The translations under genes and the position numbers were made by a program. A stretch of 64,000 nucleotides of DNA, taken from the NCBI GenBank assembly GCA_035048815.1, contig JAUCBN010000029.1, forward strand, positions 17,290,501 to 17,354,500, read 5' to 3'. Source of the DNA: Abelmoschus esculentus. Taxonomy: Eukaryota; Streptophyta; Magnoliopsida; Malvales; Malvaceae. Under the pieces are notes generated by a model. That model saw only the letters and a program-made list of their open reading frames with translations. It had not been told where the DNA came from and made no database searches. Shown piece after piece: positions 21,500-33,445 of the stretch (its first letter is position 1; each line of letters opens with the position of its first letter).

Positions 21500-24400
21500 A
21501 GAGAATTGGGTTGCATATTGAGTGTAAACTTTCCTGTATGGCGTTTTCATCTTCAAGAAAGCGTGACGGATTCGTTTATTTTTGACCTAATTCATTTTCC
21601 ACAAGAAAACACCAAAGACAGTCGAGATGTGACATTTGCCTAGTACCACTTCAAACTTATATTAAGACATGTTTCGTCTGAATAATCATAAATGGAAGTT
21701 TGTTACCTTTTGTGTTTAAATGGGTCATAGTTCAATGGCCTAACCTTAATTATTTACTTTAATAATAATTAAATTCTATTCCATCGTTAAATTATTTGAT
21801 ACACTTACTGGTTTAAAAAGATAAACTATATCTGACGTCATTAAATTATAATTTGATTTAAAAATATTAATTAACTTTAAAAGTTTATAAATATAATACT
21901 GAAATTTAGTTTTTAACCAACATAATATTATATAATATTTTAGTATAAATATTATATATTTTTAACTAATTGAGATTAATTTGAATTATTTTATGAAATA
22001 AATAATGTTATAAATAATATTAATATATAAAAATATAAAATATATTATTTGAAGTATATATATTATTAATAATATAAATATATTATTACAAAAACTAAAA
22101 TATTCATAAAAGTAATACATTTATATTATTAATAATATACACTAAATTATTAACCTGCAAATCCAATCCTAAACCTTTAAATTTAAACCCTAAACCTTAA
22201 AATTTAAGATTAAAGATTCGAAGGTTATATACATATTAATTTTATGAATGCTTTACAGTTTTTAAAAATAATATATTTATATTATACATAATATATAAAA
22301 ATAATATGTTTTTATTTAAATTATATATAAATTTATTCATTTGATTCAACCAATTTTTTTTATAAAAACAACTATAAATAATATTAATATACAAATAATA
22401 TAAAATATTATATATATAAATAAATTATTTTTTTAGTTTTATATATTATATGTATAATATAATTTTTTTATTTTTTAAATAATATACTTATAAATAATAT
22501 AAAGAAACCCTTAAACTCAAACAATAAACTTTAGGGTTTGAAATATGAGATTTTTAATTTAGAGTTTAGAGTTTAAGATTTAAGATTCTTTTATATTATT
22601 AATAATATAAAGAATATAAAGAATCTCCGTCTCTGCAAAAAGAGAGATTATTAGGTGAATCTTGTTCACCACGTCATCCATGGTCTAAGCAATCAGGACT
22701 GTTGATCTTTAAATAATTACCTAATAACTACTCACCCACTAAGTTCATGTAAGAAAAAGATGATGATTCACTTAAAAAAAATCAAGATCAACGGTCCTGA
22801 TTAATTAGGACTATAAATGACGTGGTGAACGGAGTTCGCCTAATAATTTTTCCCGTAAAAGCGTTGTAAGTTCATACATTAATAAAAACATGTAACGTGT
22901 ATATTTAATCATTTCAGGAAGAAATACTACATGTAATCTACAAGCGACGACAATATCCTTCGTAAACACTTCTAGTTGACATAAGCATCGATCCTCCACC
23001 AGACGGCATCGAGCTGTCCTCTTCGGTGTTAATCTTTGCATAGGCGTTACCGCAAGGCAGTATGCTCTTCTACAAATCATTCTTCCACTAGGCACTACCA
23101 GTCGTCAGAAAATGGTCCCTGCCACAAAACTATAACGTAAGGGTTATCCCATTGGTACATCAAGCACCCCAGAGAATAGATATCTCTCGAAGAAGTGCTT
23201 AAACTGATATGGATGAATGAATGTAAATGAGTAAACATCCATCCTCCGGCATTGCCACCACGCTGGTAGGCCGAGTTGTCTGTCTCTTTAACATCTCTAG
23301 AAGCACGACTGTTTCTATGAGATGTATTTACAAAAGCTATCAACTATATCTACAAAAATTATCGATTGTTTTTACAAAAATAATGAGATGTCTCTACTCG
23401 ATTTATTGTTAGTTCTTTAAAGGTGTTGAGATAAATTCTATCTATATTATGATTGATTCTCCAAGGGCGTCGAGCTTGGCTCTGTCCAATATTTTTAAAA
23501 TTCATATGTTTCTACGATATCTTAGAATTGTGACTGATCCAAAGCCTTGTCTTCAATTGTAGACTTTAGTTGATGTTGTCTGTGATAATTCTAAAGAAGG
23601 CTCTCGATCGAGAAAACTCTAAAAATTTATAAAATTTATATTGTGTCTTCTTTTATCTCTTTACCTCTTTGGATAATGTGCATTATTTAAATTAATTGAA
23701 CTTCCCTTCGATCAATTTACTGGTCAAATTTTATTATTATTGCTCGGATCAAGAGAAAATATGGAGATAATTAAGAACACATATCGAAGTTATCCATTCA
23801 AGAGCGGAGAACATAAGAAAATTTGGAGAAGAAGAAGAAAGAGAAGATGATAAAGCCCTAGATTCCATTCGAAAAGTCGTTGCAAATTGATTGATTTTTC
23901 AATCATCACAAACAGATTCATGTTTTTATCCAATATGCATCTACCAGAAGGGTTTATATAGGACGATTTAATCGATTGAAATATGAGTTTTAATATATAT
24001 CATTTTATGAAAGAGAAAACTAATGAGACAAGATATTTTTAATGGAAAGAATCGAAAAGAAAGTGAAATAAAAATTAAAAATCATAATAAAAAATTTAAA
24101 AGTTTAATGATCAAAATAAAAACATCTTAAATGTTCAACGATCATTTGTATACTTTACTATTTTTTATTTTAGAGGATTCCGATAATCCATTGTTATAAT
24201 ATTATAATATTTTTATTTTAATAATATAAAAATTATTAACATAATTATCCCTATTTATTATATTAATAAAATACTATTTAATGTTATACTAATCTTACTA
24301 ATTAGCACAAATATTATTTATAATTTATCCTATATTTTAACCAAGAGACAAATGCACGACAAAGTCCACAAAACCAACGAGAAAATTCCAGACATAAATA
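21500..24400. other. AT-rich spacer between DMP and H2A.X
   Basis: Mostly AT-rich DNA with ATATTATTAATAATAT-type palindromes (21900-22620), two TTTAGGG-like tracts in opposite orientation (near 22165-22210 and 22500-22590) and the family D MITE at 22640-22855. At 22860-23480 the base composition is more balanced and two minus-strand frames of 82-94 codons appear, but neither matches a family I know. Confidence 0.5.
22640..22855. mobile_element. MITE-like repeat family D, complete copy
   Basis: The outer 60 bp are inverted. Left reads TTATTAGGTGAATCTTGTTC then ACCACGTCATCCATGGTCTA then AGCAATCAGGACTGTTGATC. The right arm inverted reads TTATTAGGCGAACTCCGTTC then ACCACGTCATTTATAGTCCT then AATTAATCAGGACCGTTGAT. 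The middle holds GAATCATCATCTTTTTCTTA (minus orientation). A related half-copy is at 50218-50345. No coding. Confidence 0.85.
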
Positions 24401-24414
24401 TGGAAATTATATAC

Positions 24415-24624
24415 TTTCCCGCGAAAATTGAAATCTTGTGCCACGTTGGCAATCTCCGTGGGCCTCTAATCCACCAATCACGTTCCACCTATCTTTGCTA
24501 TATAATGAGCCGCGTGCATCCTTCTTTTCTCGAATTCCCCATTGATAAATTTAAACCGTCGCTTGCGCCATTCACAATTTTCTATCTTTTCAACGCCGAG
24601 ATTTAGGGTTAGGGATTTTGAAAG
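24415..24624 (+). promoter_or_regulatory. H2A.X promoter: E2F palindrome, CCAAT, TATA, telobox
   Basis: TTTCCCGCGAAA at 24415-24426 is a symmetric E2F/DP site. CCAAT is at 24474-24478, TATATAAT at 24499-24506 and TTTAGGGTTAGGG (a telobox on the opposite strand) at 24602-24614, just before the ATG at 24625. CCAAT and TATA are 21 bp apart, and the leader would be about 95 bp. An E2F site fits S-phase or damage-linked expression of a histone gene. Motifs are seen; activity is inferred. Confidence 0.75.
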
Positions 24625-25322
24625 ATGAGTCCCACGGAAGGATCGACGAAAGGAGGGAGAGGGAAAACTAAGTCATCGAAGGCGGTTTCCAGATCTCATA
24701 AGGCCGGGCTTCAGTTTCCGGTGGGAAGGATTGCTAGGTTCTTGAAAGCCGGAAAATATGCCGAGCGTGTTGGTGCTGGAGCTCCTGTTTATTTGTCCGC
24801 CGTATTAGAATACCTTGCTGCTGAGGTGCGTTTGTCGGTGGTTTCAATTTCTGTGGTTGATCGGTTTTTGTGTCTTCTAGTTATTGAATTGAATATAAGG
24901 GGTTTTGATTTTATCTTTGGTTAATCAATCCGTGCGATCGGCGTGTAAATCAGTAATGTTGTTTCTTGAATGTTGAATAATTTGGGGGAAATGATTGATT
25001 TATTAGTATTTAGTTAATTTTTCTGGAAATGGCTTCTGATTTGAATTGGGTGTTTAACATTCCCGCATTCCAAAATTGATATTGATTCACTTGTTTCCAG
25101 GTTCTAGAGCTTGCTGGGAACGCAGCGAGAGACAACAAAAAGAATAGAATAGTCCCAAGGCACATCCAGTTAGCTGTGAGAAACGATGAAGAGTTGAGCA
25201 AGCTTCTGGGTTCAGTCACCATTGCAAATGGAGGTGTTTTGCCCAATATTCACCAGACCCTTCTCCCCGGTAAGGCAGGAAAAAACAAGGGTGACATCGG
25301 ATCAGCTTCTCAGGAGTTTTAG
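24625..25322 (+). CDS. Histone H2A.X variant
   Basis: Two exons, 24625-24825 and 25101-25322, split after LEYLAAE and joined in phase 0 to give 140 residues. The core is the H2A fold: AGLQFPVGRIARFLKAGKYA, AERVGAGAPVYLSAVLEYL, then VLELAGNAARDNKKNRIVPR, HIQLAVRNDEELSKLLGSVT and IANGGVLPNIHQTLLPGK. The C-terminus is SQEF, residues 137-140, the motif that defines H2A.X; its Ser is phosphorylated by ATM/ATR at DNA breaks (gamma-H2A.X). It lacks the features of H2A.Z and the long SPKK tail of plant H2A.W. The single intron after the AAE codons is usual for plant H2A.X genes. Intact. Confidence 0.97.
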
Positions 25323-26289
25323 GCTTTCTTGAATTTTGTTTTGTTTTGAATCCTTTCATACTGTTGTTTGATATGCTATGTTTTGATCGAATCTGTTATA
25401 ATTTCAAATCTAATAATATAAGATTTGCTTGTTAATCTCACTAATCAACAAATATTTGTGTTGAATCAAAGTTGTGCCTCCTAGTCCTATGATGATTTTG
25501 TATTTACAGCTTCATCACACTGAATATTAAAACTTGTGTGAAGAAAATTGAGCACTATAGGCTGCCTATATGGTTATCTAATGCCAATCTTGCATTGCAC
25601 CTGGTCTTTGTTATCCAAGCTGCATTTGTGGGGGAATTCTTCTTCTTCTCACTGAAGTTTTCTTTGTTTTTCAATGGGAATAGAAGGTTATGGCAAAGAA
25701 ATCTGAAGTTGGTTTTGGTACAAAATAAGCATCACATTTCTTTCCAACCTTTACCAGAAACCGAGGGCTCATCTTCTTCTTTCCTCGTAATCTTGTGAGT
25801 TCTTCCAAGTGGCCTCCTTGTATCTGGTGAAAGAATTTATTCCATATCTAGAATTGGAGACCAGTGTCTGGCACTCTAATAGAAGAAATGAATTGGCTGT
25901 AGATTTTTAACTGTTTGCTCTTGGTGCAACACTTGTTCACATAGGCTTCAAGCATGGATCATGAAAATGTAACTAATTGCTTGACAACAAGTGAATACCG
26001 GTCAAGTCCCATTTTCAGAAGCTACAAGTTGTGTCAAGGACAAATATATGGTGGTTGGCAGGACCATGTTGATGAGGATCACCAGAGAATACTGATAGGA
26101 ATAAATTAATTTAAACTATACAATTATGTACCAAATGAAGATCATAAAAATTATGTAGATGGTGGTTTGTGTGCAACATATAAGAATAAAAACAGTGATG
26201 GTTTAGGTTTAGTAGATTAAAATGTGGTAGATTTAGGGTGTTTGGGTAGAACAGATGGTACGGATAGTGTAGTGAAAATAGAGCTGAAA

Positions 26290-26740
26290 TAGAAATAGGT
26301 TGGGTAGGATTTTTAGCCCACCTGATCTGAACACAAATATCTTAAATCCGATTTTGATTTGACCTGAAAATAAATATCTTAAACCTGACTCCAACTTGAT
26401 CCGACCTATAAAAAAATAAGTTTAAAGACTAAATTGTAAAAAAATAGTTTTTGGGATTTAATTATAAAAAATATAATTTTAAAGACTAAATTATAAATAA
26501 AAATTAACTTTAAGGATATAATTATAAAAAAATATAGATAGAAGACCATTATTATAATATCTCTAAAAAATTATATTTTTAGTCTCGGGTCCGATCGGAT
26601 CTTTTATATTCTAAACTTGAACCTCACCCGACTTGATGTTATTTTAAAAAATTATTTAACCCGACCCTGAACCCAAATTTTTTATCAAAAAATTCAACCC
26701 GATCGAGCTGGGTTGAATCGAAACCCGATCGAATAAAATA
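26290..26740. repeat. Degenerate inverted-repeat element rich in CCCGA/TCGGG words
   Basis: Left side has TTGGGTAGGATTTTTAGCCC and repeated ATCTTAAATCCGA / ATCTTAAACCTGA. Right side has CTCGGGTCCGATCGGATC, ACCCGACTTGATG, AACCCGACCCTGAACCC and AAACCCGATCGAATAAA. This is how aged TIR elements with subterminal GGGTCGG-type repeats look. Boundaries are approximate and no duplication was found. Confidence 0.45.
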
Positions 26741-27694
26741 CATACTCTACGAATATTTAGATGTTGAAAGCTCTGAGACATTTTCAGATGGAAATTTTAT
26801 TTCTAAGAAAACCGTTGAAGTGTTTTTTTTATCTTTCAAACGTTGAACCTAGATTAAATTAAGAATAATTTTTGAAATTCACAAACATAAGTTTTTATCA
26901 AATAAAAAAGGAAAATGAAGGCATTCTGTAAGATAAAAAGGAATTTTTTTAATTTTAAGATTTAGAATTTATAATTTTAGATTAGGGTTTAAGGTATCAC
27001 ATAGAATTAAGATTTAGAATTATAATTTAGAATTTATGGTTTAAGATTTAAGGTTTATGTTTTAGGGTACTAAAATTTGAGATTTAGGATTTAAATTTCA
27101 TAAAAAAAGAATATAATTTTTTTAGGCATATTATGTATTAAAATATAATCTTTTCTAGGATACATATCTTGGGATAATTGTGAAGGTTGTTTTATAGTTA
27201 AAACTCTAGTAACTGACCACCAGTGCTCTATAACATTTATGAACCAAAGAGCAAATTTTAAGTTGATAATGATTGTTGATCCAAAAATATATAAGAGTGG
27301 TATAAGTTAAAATATTTTAAGATAAACACAAATCATAAAAATCTCAAAAAATTAGGTAGACATAAAATATAAAAATTTAAAAATTAAGAATTAATTCATA
27401 AAAAATTTAAAATCAAAATAAAATATATAAATTTTAAAAAGTTCAAGGTGAATACAGATGTTAGCTTTCACTTAATGTCGTTGACAATCCTAAAGTTAAG
27501 AGATAGGTTATTTAATACACACTTTGATGTAGTAATAAATTTTTTATCTATATTTTTAGGATCTTGTTATTAACTACCTTAAGGATTTAATAAATTCTTA
27601 TAATTAATATTTATTTTATTTTTTAAATAGAATTTAGAATGTAATTTAAAAAAAATATTTAATATAATTAATACTCACCTAAAATAGTTTTGAT

Positions 27695-27935
27695 TTAAAT
27701 TTTAGGGTTAAGATTAGATTTAAGGTTTAGGTTTAGGTTCAGGTTTAAGGTATATATTTAGATTTAGGGTTTAATAGTTAGGTTTATGTTTATGTTTAGG
27801 GCCTAAAATTAAATTTAGAGTTTAGGATTTAGTGTTTAGGGTTTAGAGTTTAGGTTTTAGGGTTAATATTTAGGTTTATGTTTAGATTTTGGGTTTAATG
27901 TTTATGGATTAGAGATTATTATTTATGATTTTAGG
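27695..27935. repeat. Degenerate telomere-like TTTAGGG tract
   Basis: About 240 bp of imperfect TTTAGG, TTTAGGG and GGGTTTA words (for example GTTTAGGGTTTAGAGTTTAG). Similar but shorter tracts are near 26945-27085, 22500-22590, 8335-8450 and 6425-6545. The degeneracy argues against a true telomere fragment. Confidence 0.7.
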
Positions 27936-29117
27936 TTTAAAACTATAATTAATAAAATATAATGTTTTGAGGATGTAATTAATTACATTCTGTTTAAAAT
28001 CAAATAAACTTTAAATAACATTAATAATAAAAATATTTAAAGTTTTTATTAATAACTCTAAGGATTGTCAATAGCGTAACCCATATTTTTATATACTCCT
28101 AGACACAACTAATATCCAAAGTAGACGTTAGAGCACACTTTTTATAATTTATTTTGTTAAATTATCAATAATGGTTACAAATATGATATATATTTCTTAG
28201 ATTAATTAATAAGTTTAATTTTAGATATAAAATCAGAGAGAGAGTATTTTAATGTTTATATAAAAATAATATTAATAAATAAACAAATTTTTCGTAAACA
28301 TAAATAAATCAATCACACATTTATTCAGGTTTATTTATTAAATAAACATAAAAAATATTTTTATTTATTTATTTAATTTAATAAGTGAATATTATATGAA
28401 TAATTTATTGAATAATCTATTTATTTGTACACCCATAAAATAGAAGAAACAAAATAATGATAATTTTCAAGTTTGACTTTAAGAATAATAGAATTATTTT
28501 TTTAGTTTAAGTACCATAAAAATTTAAAAATTTATTTTTAAGACTAAATAAAAATATTTAGATAAAATATATCATTCGTTATTCAACAATCTTTTCACTC
28601 TTATTTTTATCACTTAACTTTTAAATTTATCAATTTAATAACTGAATTTTATACTTTGAATATTTTTTTATCACTCTTAAAAATATTATTATTATTAAAT
28701 ATTTTAATATTATTAAAAATAAAAATTATTTAAAATAATCTTTGTTGCTCGTCATCATTAATGGTCATGACAATTTTTAAAATCAGTAGTCGTTTGACCT
28801 TAAATTGCACCAAATAATTCATTTTGACACATTAAATCTTTAAAATTAGTAGTTTTTATAAATTATATCGGATGATTCATTGACACACTAAATTTGAATT
28901 TAATAGTTGTTTAACTGAAAAATATCGTAAAACTGTCGAATTTTAATATTTTTTTTTTGATTTTTTTCCTAAACTTTAGAATAATTTTTGATAAAATAGA
29001 AGTAAGATTCAGACTCATAGAATAAGACGAAGCACCTAATGAAAAAGAGAAACTAATTACATCATCTACGGCCATCAACAACGACAAATAGTAGTTAACG
29101 AACATTTTAATTTTGCT

Positions 29118-29160
29118 TTTATTTTATATTTTATATTTTATATTTTATATTGTATATTGT
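29118..29160. repeat. TATTTTA heptanucleotide repeat
   Basis: Four to five near-perfect 7-bp TATTTTA units followed by TATTGTA variants. Confidence 0.85.
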
Positions 29161-29605
29161 ATAATAATAAAGACTATATTATATTAAAAAATAATATAAA
29201 ATTTAGTTATTAAATTCAAAATTTTAAAAATTAAATGATTAAAATAAGAGCACAAAGATTATTGAGTGAATATGTTTTACCCAAAATATTTTTTAGGCGT
29301 GAGGGGAGCCATGGCGCCGATCCCTAGATTTGCCGAAGGTTATTGGTTCATGTGTATTGCTGGACTTGTTAGAGAATGGTATGAATAATTTTCCAACTCC
29401 AGAAGCGCCCAATCCATCATAGTTTCAGAATCCATCGAACATTCAGGCATTATAACCAGATTTTGTCTTTAAAATTTGTCCTGCCTCTAAATACCAAACC
29501 CTTAACTTAAAAGTCTATAGCCAGCCCCAGAAAAAGTCTTCCCCAAGGTCCCCTCTTTTTATCCATTCTCCAACACCCAGAAATTAGTTTCCCCCCTTCA
29601 CAGAG

Positions 29606-32600
29606 ATGGATGTTCAATGGGCACTGGTATGCCATGGACTGATAACTCTTATTGTGGTCATCTCCTTTCTTTGTGGGCAATGGCCTATCTTCCAAGGAAC
29701 ACCCATTAGCTGCATCCACCGTTTCCTCACTTTTGGGGCTTATCAATACTTCCTGTACGCTCCCTTTTTGCAAATTTCTTTGATGGGTTCCTTTGGTTTT
29801 GGGTGACTGATGTTTGGGTTCTTTGATTTGTTTTCAGGAAGTTTGTAGGGGCTGTTTTTGGAGACAAAGGAACAAATTCGGTCCTTTCTGTTGGCTATTA
29901 TTGTTGTGATAGGCCTAATCCTATCTTGCAGGTACAGTTTTAAGTTAAGCAGTTGAAATTATTGAATTGAAACCCATGGAGATTGAGGTTCATCTCTTAT
30001 CTTAATGAGTTCGTTTTCTTATTTCTTAGCGTGTTTATGAATGATTATGTATGAAGTTTGTATATGCATTATGTTGTAATTTGATGTACATGAATTTGAC
30101 GGTAAAATATTGAATTATATGGTTCTTTTGGTATACTACACAGTAACAAGTCCTAGGTTGGGGCGAGAACTTGAAACATACCATTAACTCTCCTAGGAGT
30201 AACAATTGCTTGGCCAAGACTTGGTTCTTTTTCATTTGATTATAAGATGACTGGCAGAGTGCTGTTTTGTCTTGGATAAATGATTCGTGGGGTTCAGTTG
30301 ATTGGAAACAGTGCATAGAGTTGTCCAAGTCTGAAGTAACTCCTTTTAAATTTCGTAACTCACTGCTAGTCCCGTGTGCTTCAAATAAACATTATTGAAG
30401 CAAATTGCTTTCAGATGTGAATGGTAGCAATAGATGATCTAGAAGTGCACTACTTTCTCATTTAAATATCCTTGTAGAGAAAGATGAGGTTTGTTTTTTT
30501 ATAACAGGGGCTTTTTTTTAGTTCATATTATGGTCATCGTTTTTCAACTTTCTCGTGCAACAGATTATATACTTGGCAATAATTGGGTCAACTTATTTCA
30601 TTATAGTGAAGACCACCTTTCAATATATACCTGGATATTATCTAAGTGGAGTTCATAGGTATGTGCTTAGATCTGAATTCTCTTCTGTAACTTGATTCTT
30701 CAAGGAGATTTTTTTCCCTTTTTTCCACTAGTACTTTTCATTTTTTATATTTGTTTAGGTACACGAGTTTGTTGGCAGTTGCAATTGGGATTCTGCTCTT
30801 TCTTTTGACTAGCTTTTCCGATCCTGGAACTGTGACGGTTGATAACATTTCACATTATCTATCGGTTTATCCTTACGATAATGTCATATATACAAAGAAA
30901 GACTGCTCGACTTGTAAACTTCCAAAGTAAGTTCATTGTATTAATGTCATATCTATTAATATGGTTTTTTAATTCTCTAAAATGTAATCGGATTCTTCTT
31001 TTGATCAAGGCCTGCTAGATCCAAGCACTGCAGCATATGTAATCGATGTGTTGCCCGCTTTGATCATCATTGTGGGTGGATGGTTTGACTTCTTCAACTG
31101 TTCTTTTTTTTTTTCTTCTTTATTTTACTCTGTGTAGCGAGTTGTTTTATATACCATGTTTAAAAGTGTCTGATTCCTATATCTACTAAGATGGTGTTTA
31201 CTCTATTTTCAGAATAATTGTATTGGGGAAAGAAATACACGATACTTTTTGGCGTTTCTTTTATGGTGAGTTCTTCACTATTTATCAGCTGCTAGTAATC
31301 TGTATTTTGATTTTAGCTTTTTCTTAATTGCTTTTTTCATTCTGTCTGATAATATTTTCTTGGAGAACATAAGTTTCCTCAAATTACACGATTGAAACCT
31401 CCATTAACTTTGACCGGAACTTTACAATAATCAGATTTCCATTACTATCAAAGCTGCTTTTGGTTGGACTCATGATCTAAATCTAGTAACTGAGCTTATG
31501 TTTTATCTGTTAATATGAGTCACTTGTTCATTTCTAGCTTCTTCGAGATCAAGAGCACTTCTCGTTCTTTTCTTCCCTACTTGTCCATGCTCGACTTGCT
31601 CCAATATACAATCTTAGACAATAAGCTGTTTTCCTATTTTTAGTTTTCAAAGATCATGTTAAAGTCAAATGAAGTTTTCTGCAGGCATTTCCTCATTTGC
31701 ATGTATGCAACAATCGCTATTGGATTGGTTCTCGCTGGAAGATTAAAAGAATTGAAAATTGTATATATTTTAACAGGTAATATCAATTCATACCGAGGTT
31801 ATCTGATTTTTCTTAATGTTTTACCAGCTCAACTTTCCCTGACATTCTCTTCTTCTTTTTCCAGTTTATTATGGTGTAGAAAATTCTTTTCGCAGTTTAG
31901 CCCCTCATATTGTACAGGTGAGTGCATTGTTTTTTATACATCCTCTGCTTTACGTTCAGTCTTGCTGTAGATATTTCGAGTTCAATACATTGTCTTTTGG
32001 TTTTTTGCAGTGGCTATTAGGGTCGTATAACACCCAAATACTTCTTATGGTGTTTATAGCTATAGTTTCACTCTTGTTGGCGGGTTTCTTTGCGTATCAT
32101 GCTAAGCTTTGTCTCACAAATACCACAACGAACGAGGTGAGATCTGTTTTGACCTTGTTCTATTGTTTATTTTGTTACCTCAAAATAACATTGTGTAATT
32201 TGGTACCTGGACTTGACTGAACATAAACCCGAAATATTTTGGTACCCGGACTTGACTGAACATAAATCCTAAAACTTTGCCATGCTGATTATGTAAACCG
32301 TAAATACTTTAATGTTGTGATGCAACCTTGACCAAGCATAAACCTGAAATAATTTGCTATGCTGATTATTAAGTTTTTAAGGAAATCATAAAACTAGAAT
32401 ATAACGTTCTCATCTGTCCGGAAATGCAGACATTCAAGTGGCAAGACTATGTAAGCTGGCAGGAGAAATTGATCGAAGCACGAGCGAGTTCCGCAGCATT
32501 GAAAGCAAGCATCGACGGGGTGGATAGAGAAAGGAAACCTCCAGAGAACAAATGTAAATCCTTCTTCAAAAGATCCCCTCTAGAGAATAGAGAAGCTGTT

Positions 32601-32708
32601 GTGAAGAACAATGTGTATGATAAAGGATTGTTTCACAATTTGTATGAGGTCATTTTTCCGGTCCGGACAAGAGCATCGCACTTGCATACCAAATCAAAAT
32701 CCGGCTAA
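29606..32708 (+). CDS. PAT17: Protein S-acyltransferase, DHHC type (PAT17-like)
   Basis: Ten exons join in phase to 393 residues: 29606-29754, 29838-29931, 30564-30658, 30759-30926, 31010-31082, 31213-31265, 31685-31776, 31865-31917, 32011-32136 and 32430-32708. The enzyme attaches palmitate to cysteines of membrane proteins. The cysteine-rich domain reads CSTCKLPKPARSKHCSICNR then [20 protein letters not shown]; DHHC is residues 187-190 with Cys190 the acyl-accepting nucleophile. Membrane segments are seen in MDVQWALVCHGLITLIVVIS, IIYLAIIGSTYFIIV and YTSLLAVAIGILLFLLTSF before the DHHC, and FLICMYATIAIGLVLAG and LLMVFIAIVSLLLAGFFAY after it. LTNTTTNETFKW matches the TTxE motif. The basic C-terminal tail (KSFFKRSP) is cytosolic. 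The layout, CDRPNPILQ and VYYGVENSFRSLAP point to Arabidopsis PAT17 (At3g04970, from memory). Donor of exon 5 (GTTTGA) is weak but the only one that works. Confidence 0.93.
32202..32279 (+). repeat. Two-copy 39-bp tandem repeat in PAT17 intron 9
   Basis: GGTACCTGGACTTGACTGAA and GGTACCCGGACTTGACTGAA begin units at 32202 and 32241. Shorter echoes (GCTGATTAT, CATAAACC) follow to 32370. Intronic only. Confidence 0.8.
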
Positions 32709-33272
32709 GGTTGTCGACTGTCGATTACAGATTCATGCTTTACCTGACTGGAGGTCCAGTCTGTGTCTACTTGTCACCATGTTGTAAGGCAGAGATTCAA
32801 GGTGGATGATCATATATTTATGTCTCAAGGATTGCATTCGGATTTCAGAGCATGGGCTATTTATAAAGCTTTGGTATTTGGCATTATTGTTGTGTAGACC
32901 TATACTTGTCAGTTGGCACATATTAATTGTTTCTGTTAAGTCAACATATTAATAAGTGTTTTATATGTCCATGAAGTATAGTTAGAATAAAATGACTTTT
33001 AAAATATTAAATAAATAATGTTAGAAAATTGAAGTTAAAAATTTCTACTTTTAAAACAACTTTCAGCTAAAATTAAAAAAATTAGATCTCTGATGCTAAC
33101 CATTTTGATGTCTGTCTGTTTCAAAAATATTATATAAACATGTGGGTTCGCAATTAAGTTTACACAGAACTGACTCAACATCTTGGATTCCAATAAACAA
33201 CAAATCTTGTGATTTTCAGAGTCTTTTCCTTCTGTTTGGCTCCTGAGAAAGTTTTAAGAGCTAAGAAGAAGG
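32709..33272. other. PAT17 3' UTR and spacer before the GDH pseudogene
   Basis: No coding region. The first 250 bp are likely PAT17 3' UTR. The rest is AT-rich and includes what would have been the GDH leader, but no promoter could be recognised. Confidence 0.5.
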
Positions 33273-33414
33273 ATGAACGCATTAGTGGCAACCAACAGAA
33301 ACTTTAAGCTGGCAGCCAGGCTTCTTGGTTTGGATTCTAAGCTTGAAAAGAGTCTGTTCATTCCTTTCAGGGAATGAAGGTAACTTCTGTTACTTTGATT
33401 CTTTATTTTCTTAT

Positions 33415-33445
<31 letters not shown>

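Larger units (their letters stand above)
25323..29600. other. Spacer between H2A.X and PAT17
   Basis: The first 500 bp include the H2A.X 3' UTR and an 86-codon frame (25538-25798) that matches nothing known. Beyond, the DNA is AT-rich and non-coding, with a possible degenerate inverted-repeat element (26290-26740), TTTAGGG-like tracts (26945-27085, 27695-27935) and a TATTTTA repeat (29118-29160). Confidence 0.55.

Noticed and set aside
21436..21516. Longer N-terminus for the DMP protein
   Set aside because: The extra 27 codons overlap the TATA box and are not DMP-like; the start at 21435 matches the family.
22811..23343. Two adjacent minus-strand frames with protein-like composition
   Set aside because: Base composition is unlike the AT-rich surroundings and could be a decayed gene fragment, but no motif is recognisable and one frame starts inside the family D MITE. 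Left unannotated.
25538..25798. 86-codon frame downstream of H2A.X
   Set aside because: No known domain, no intron signals and composition like the H2A.X 3' flank.
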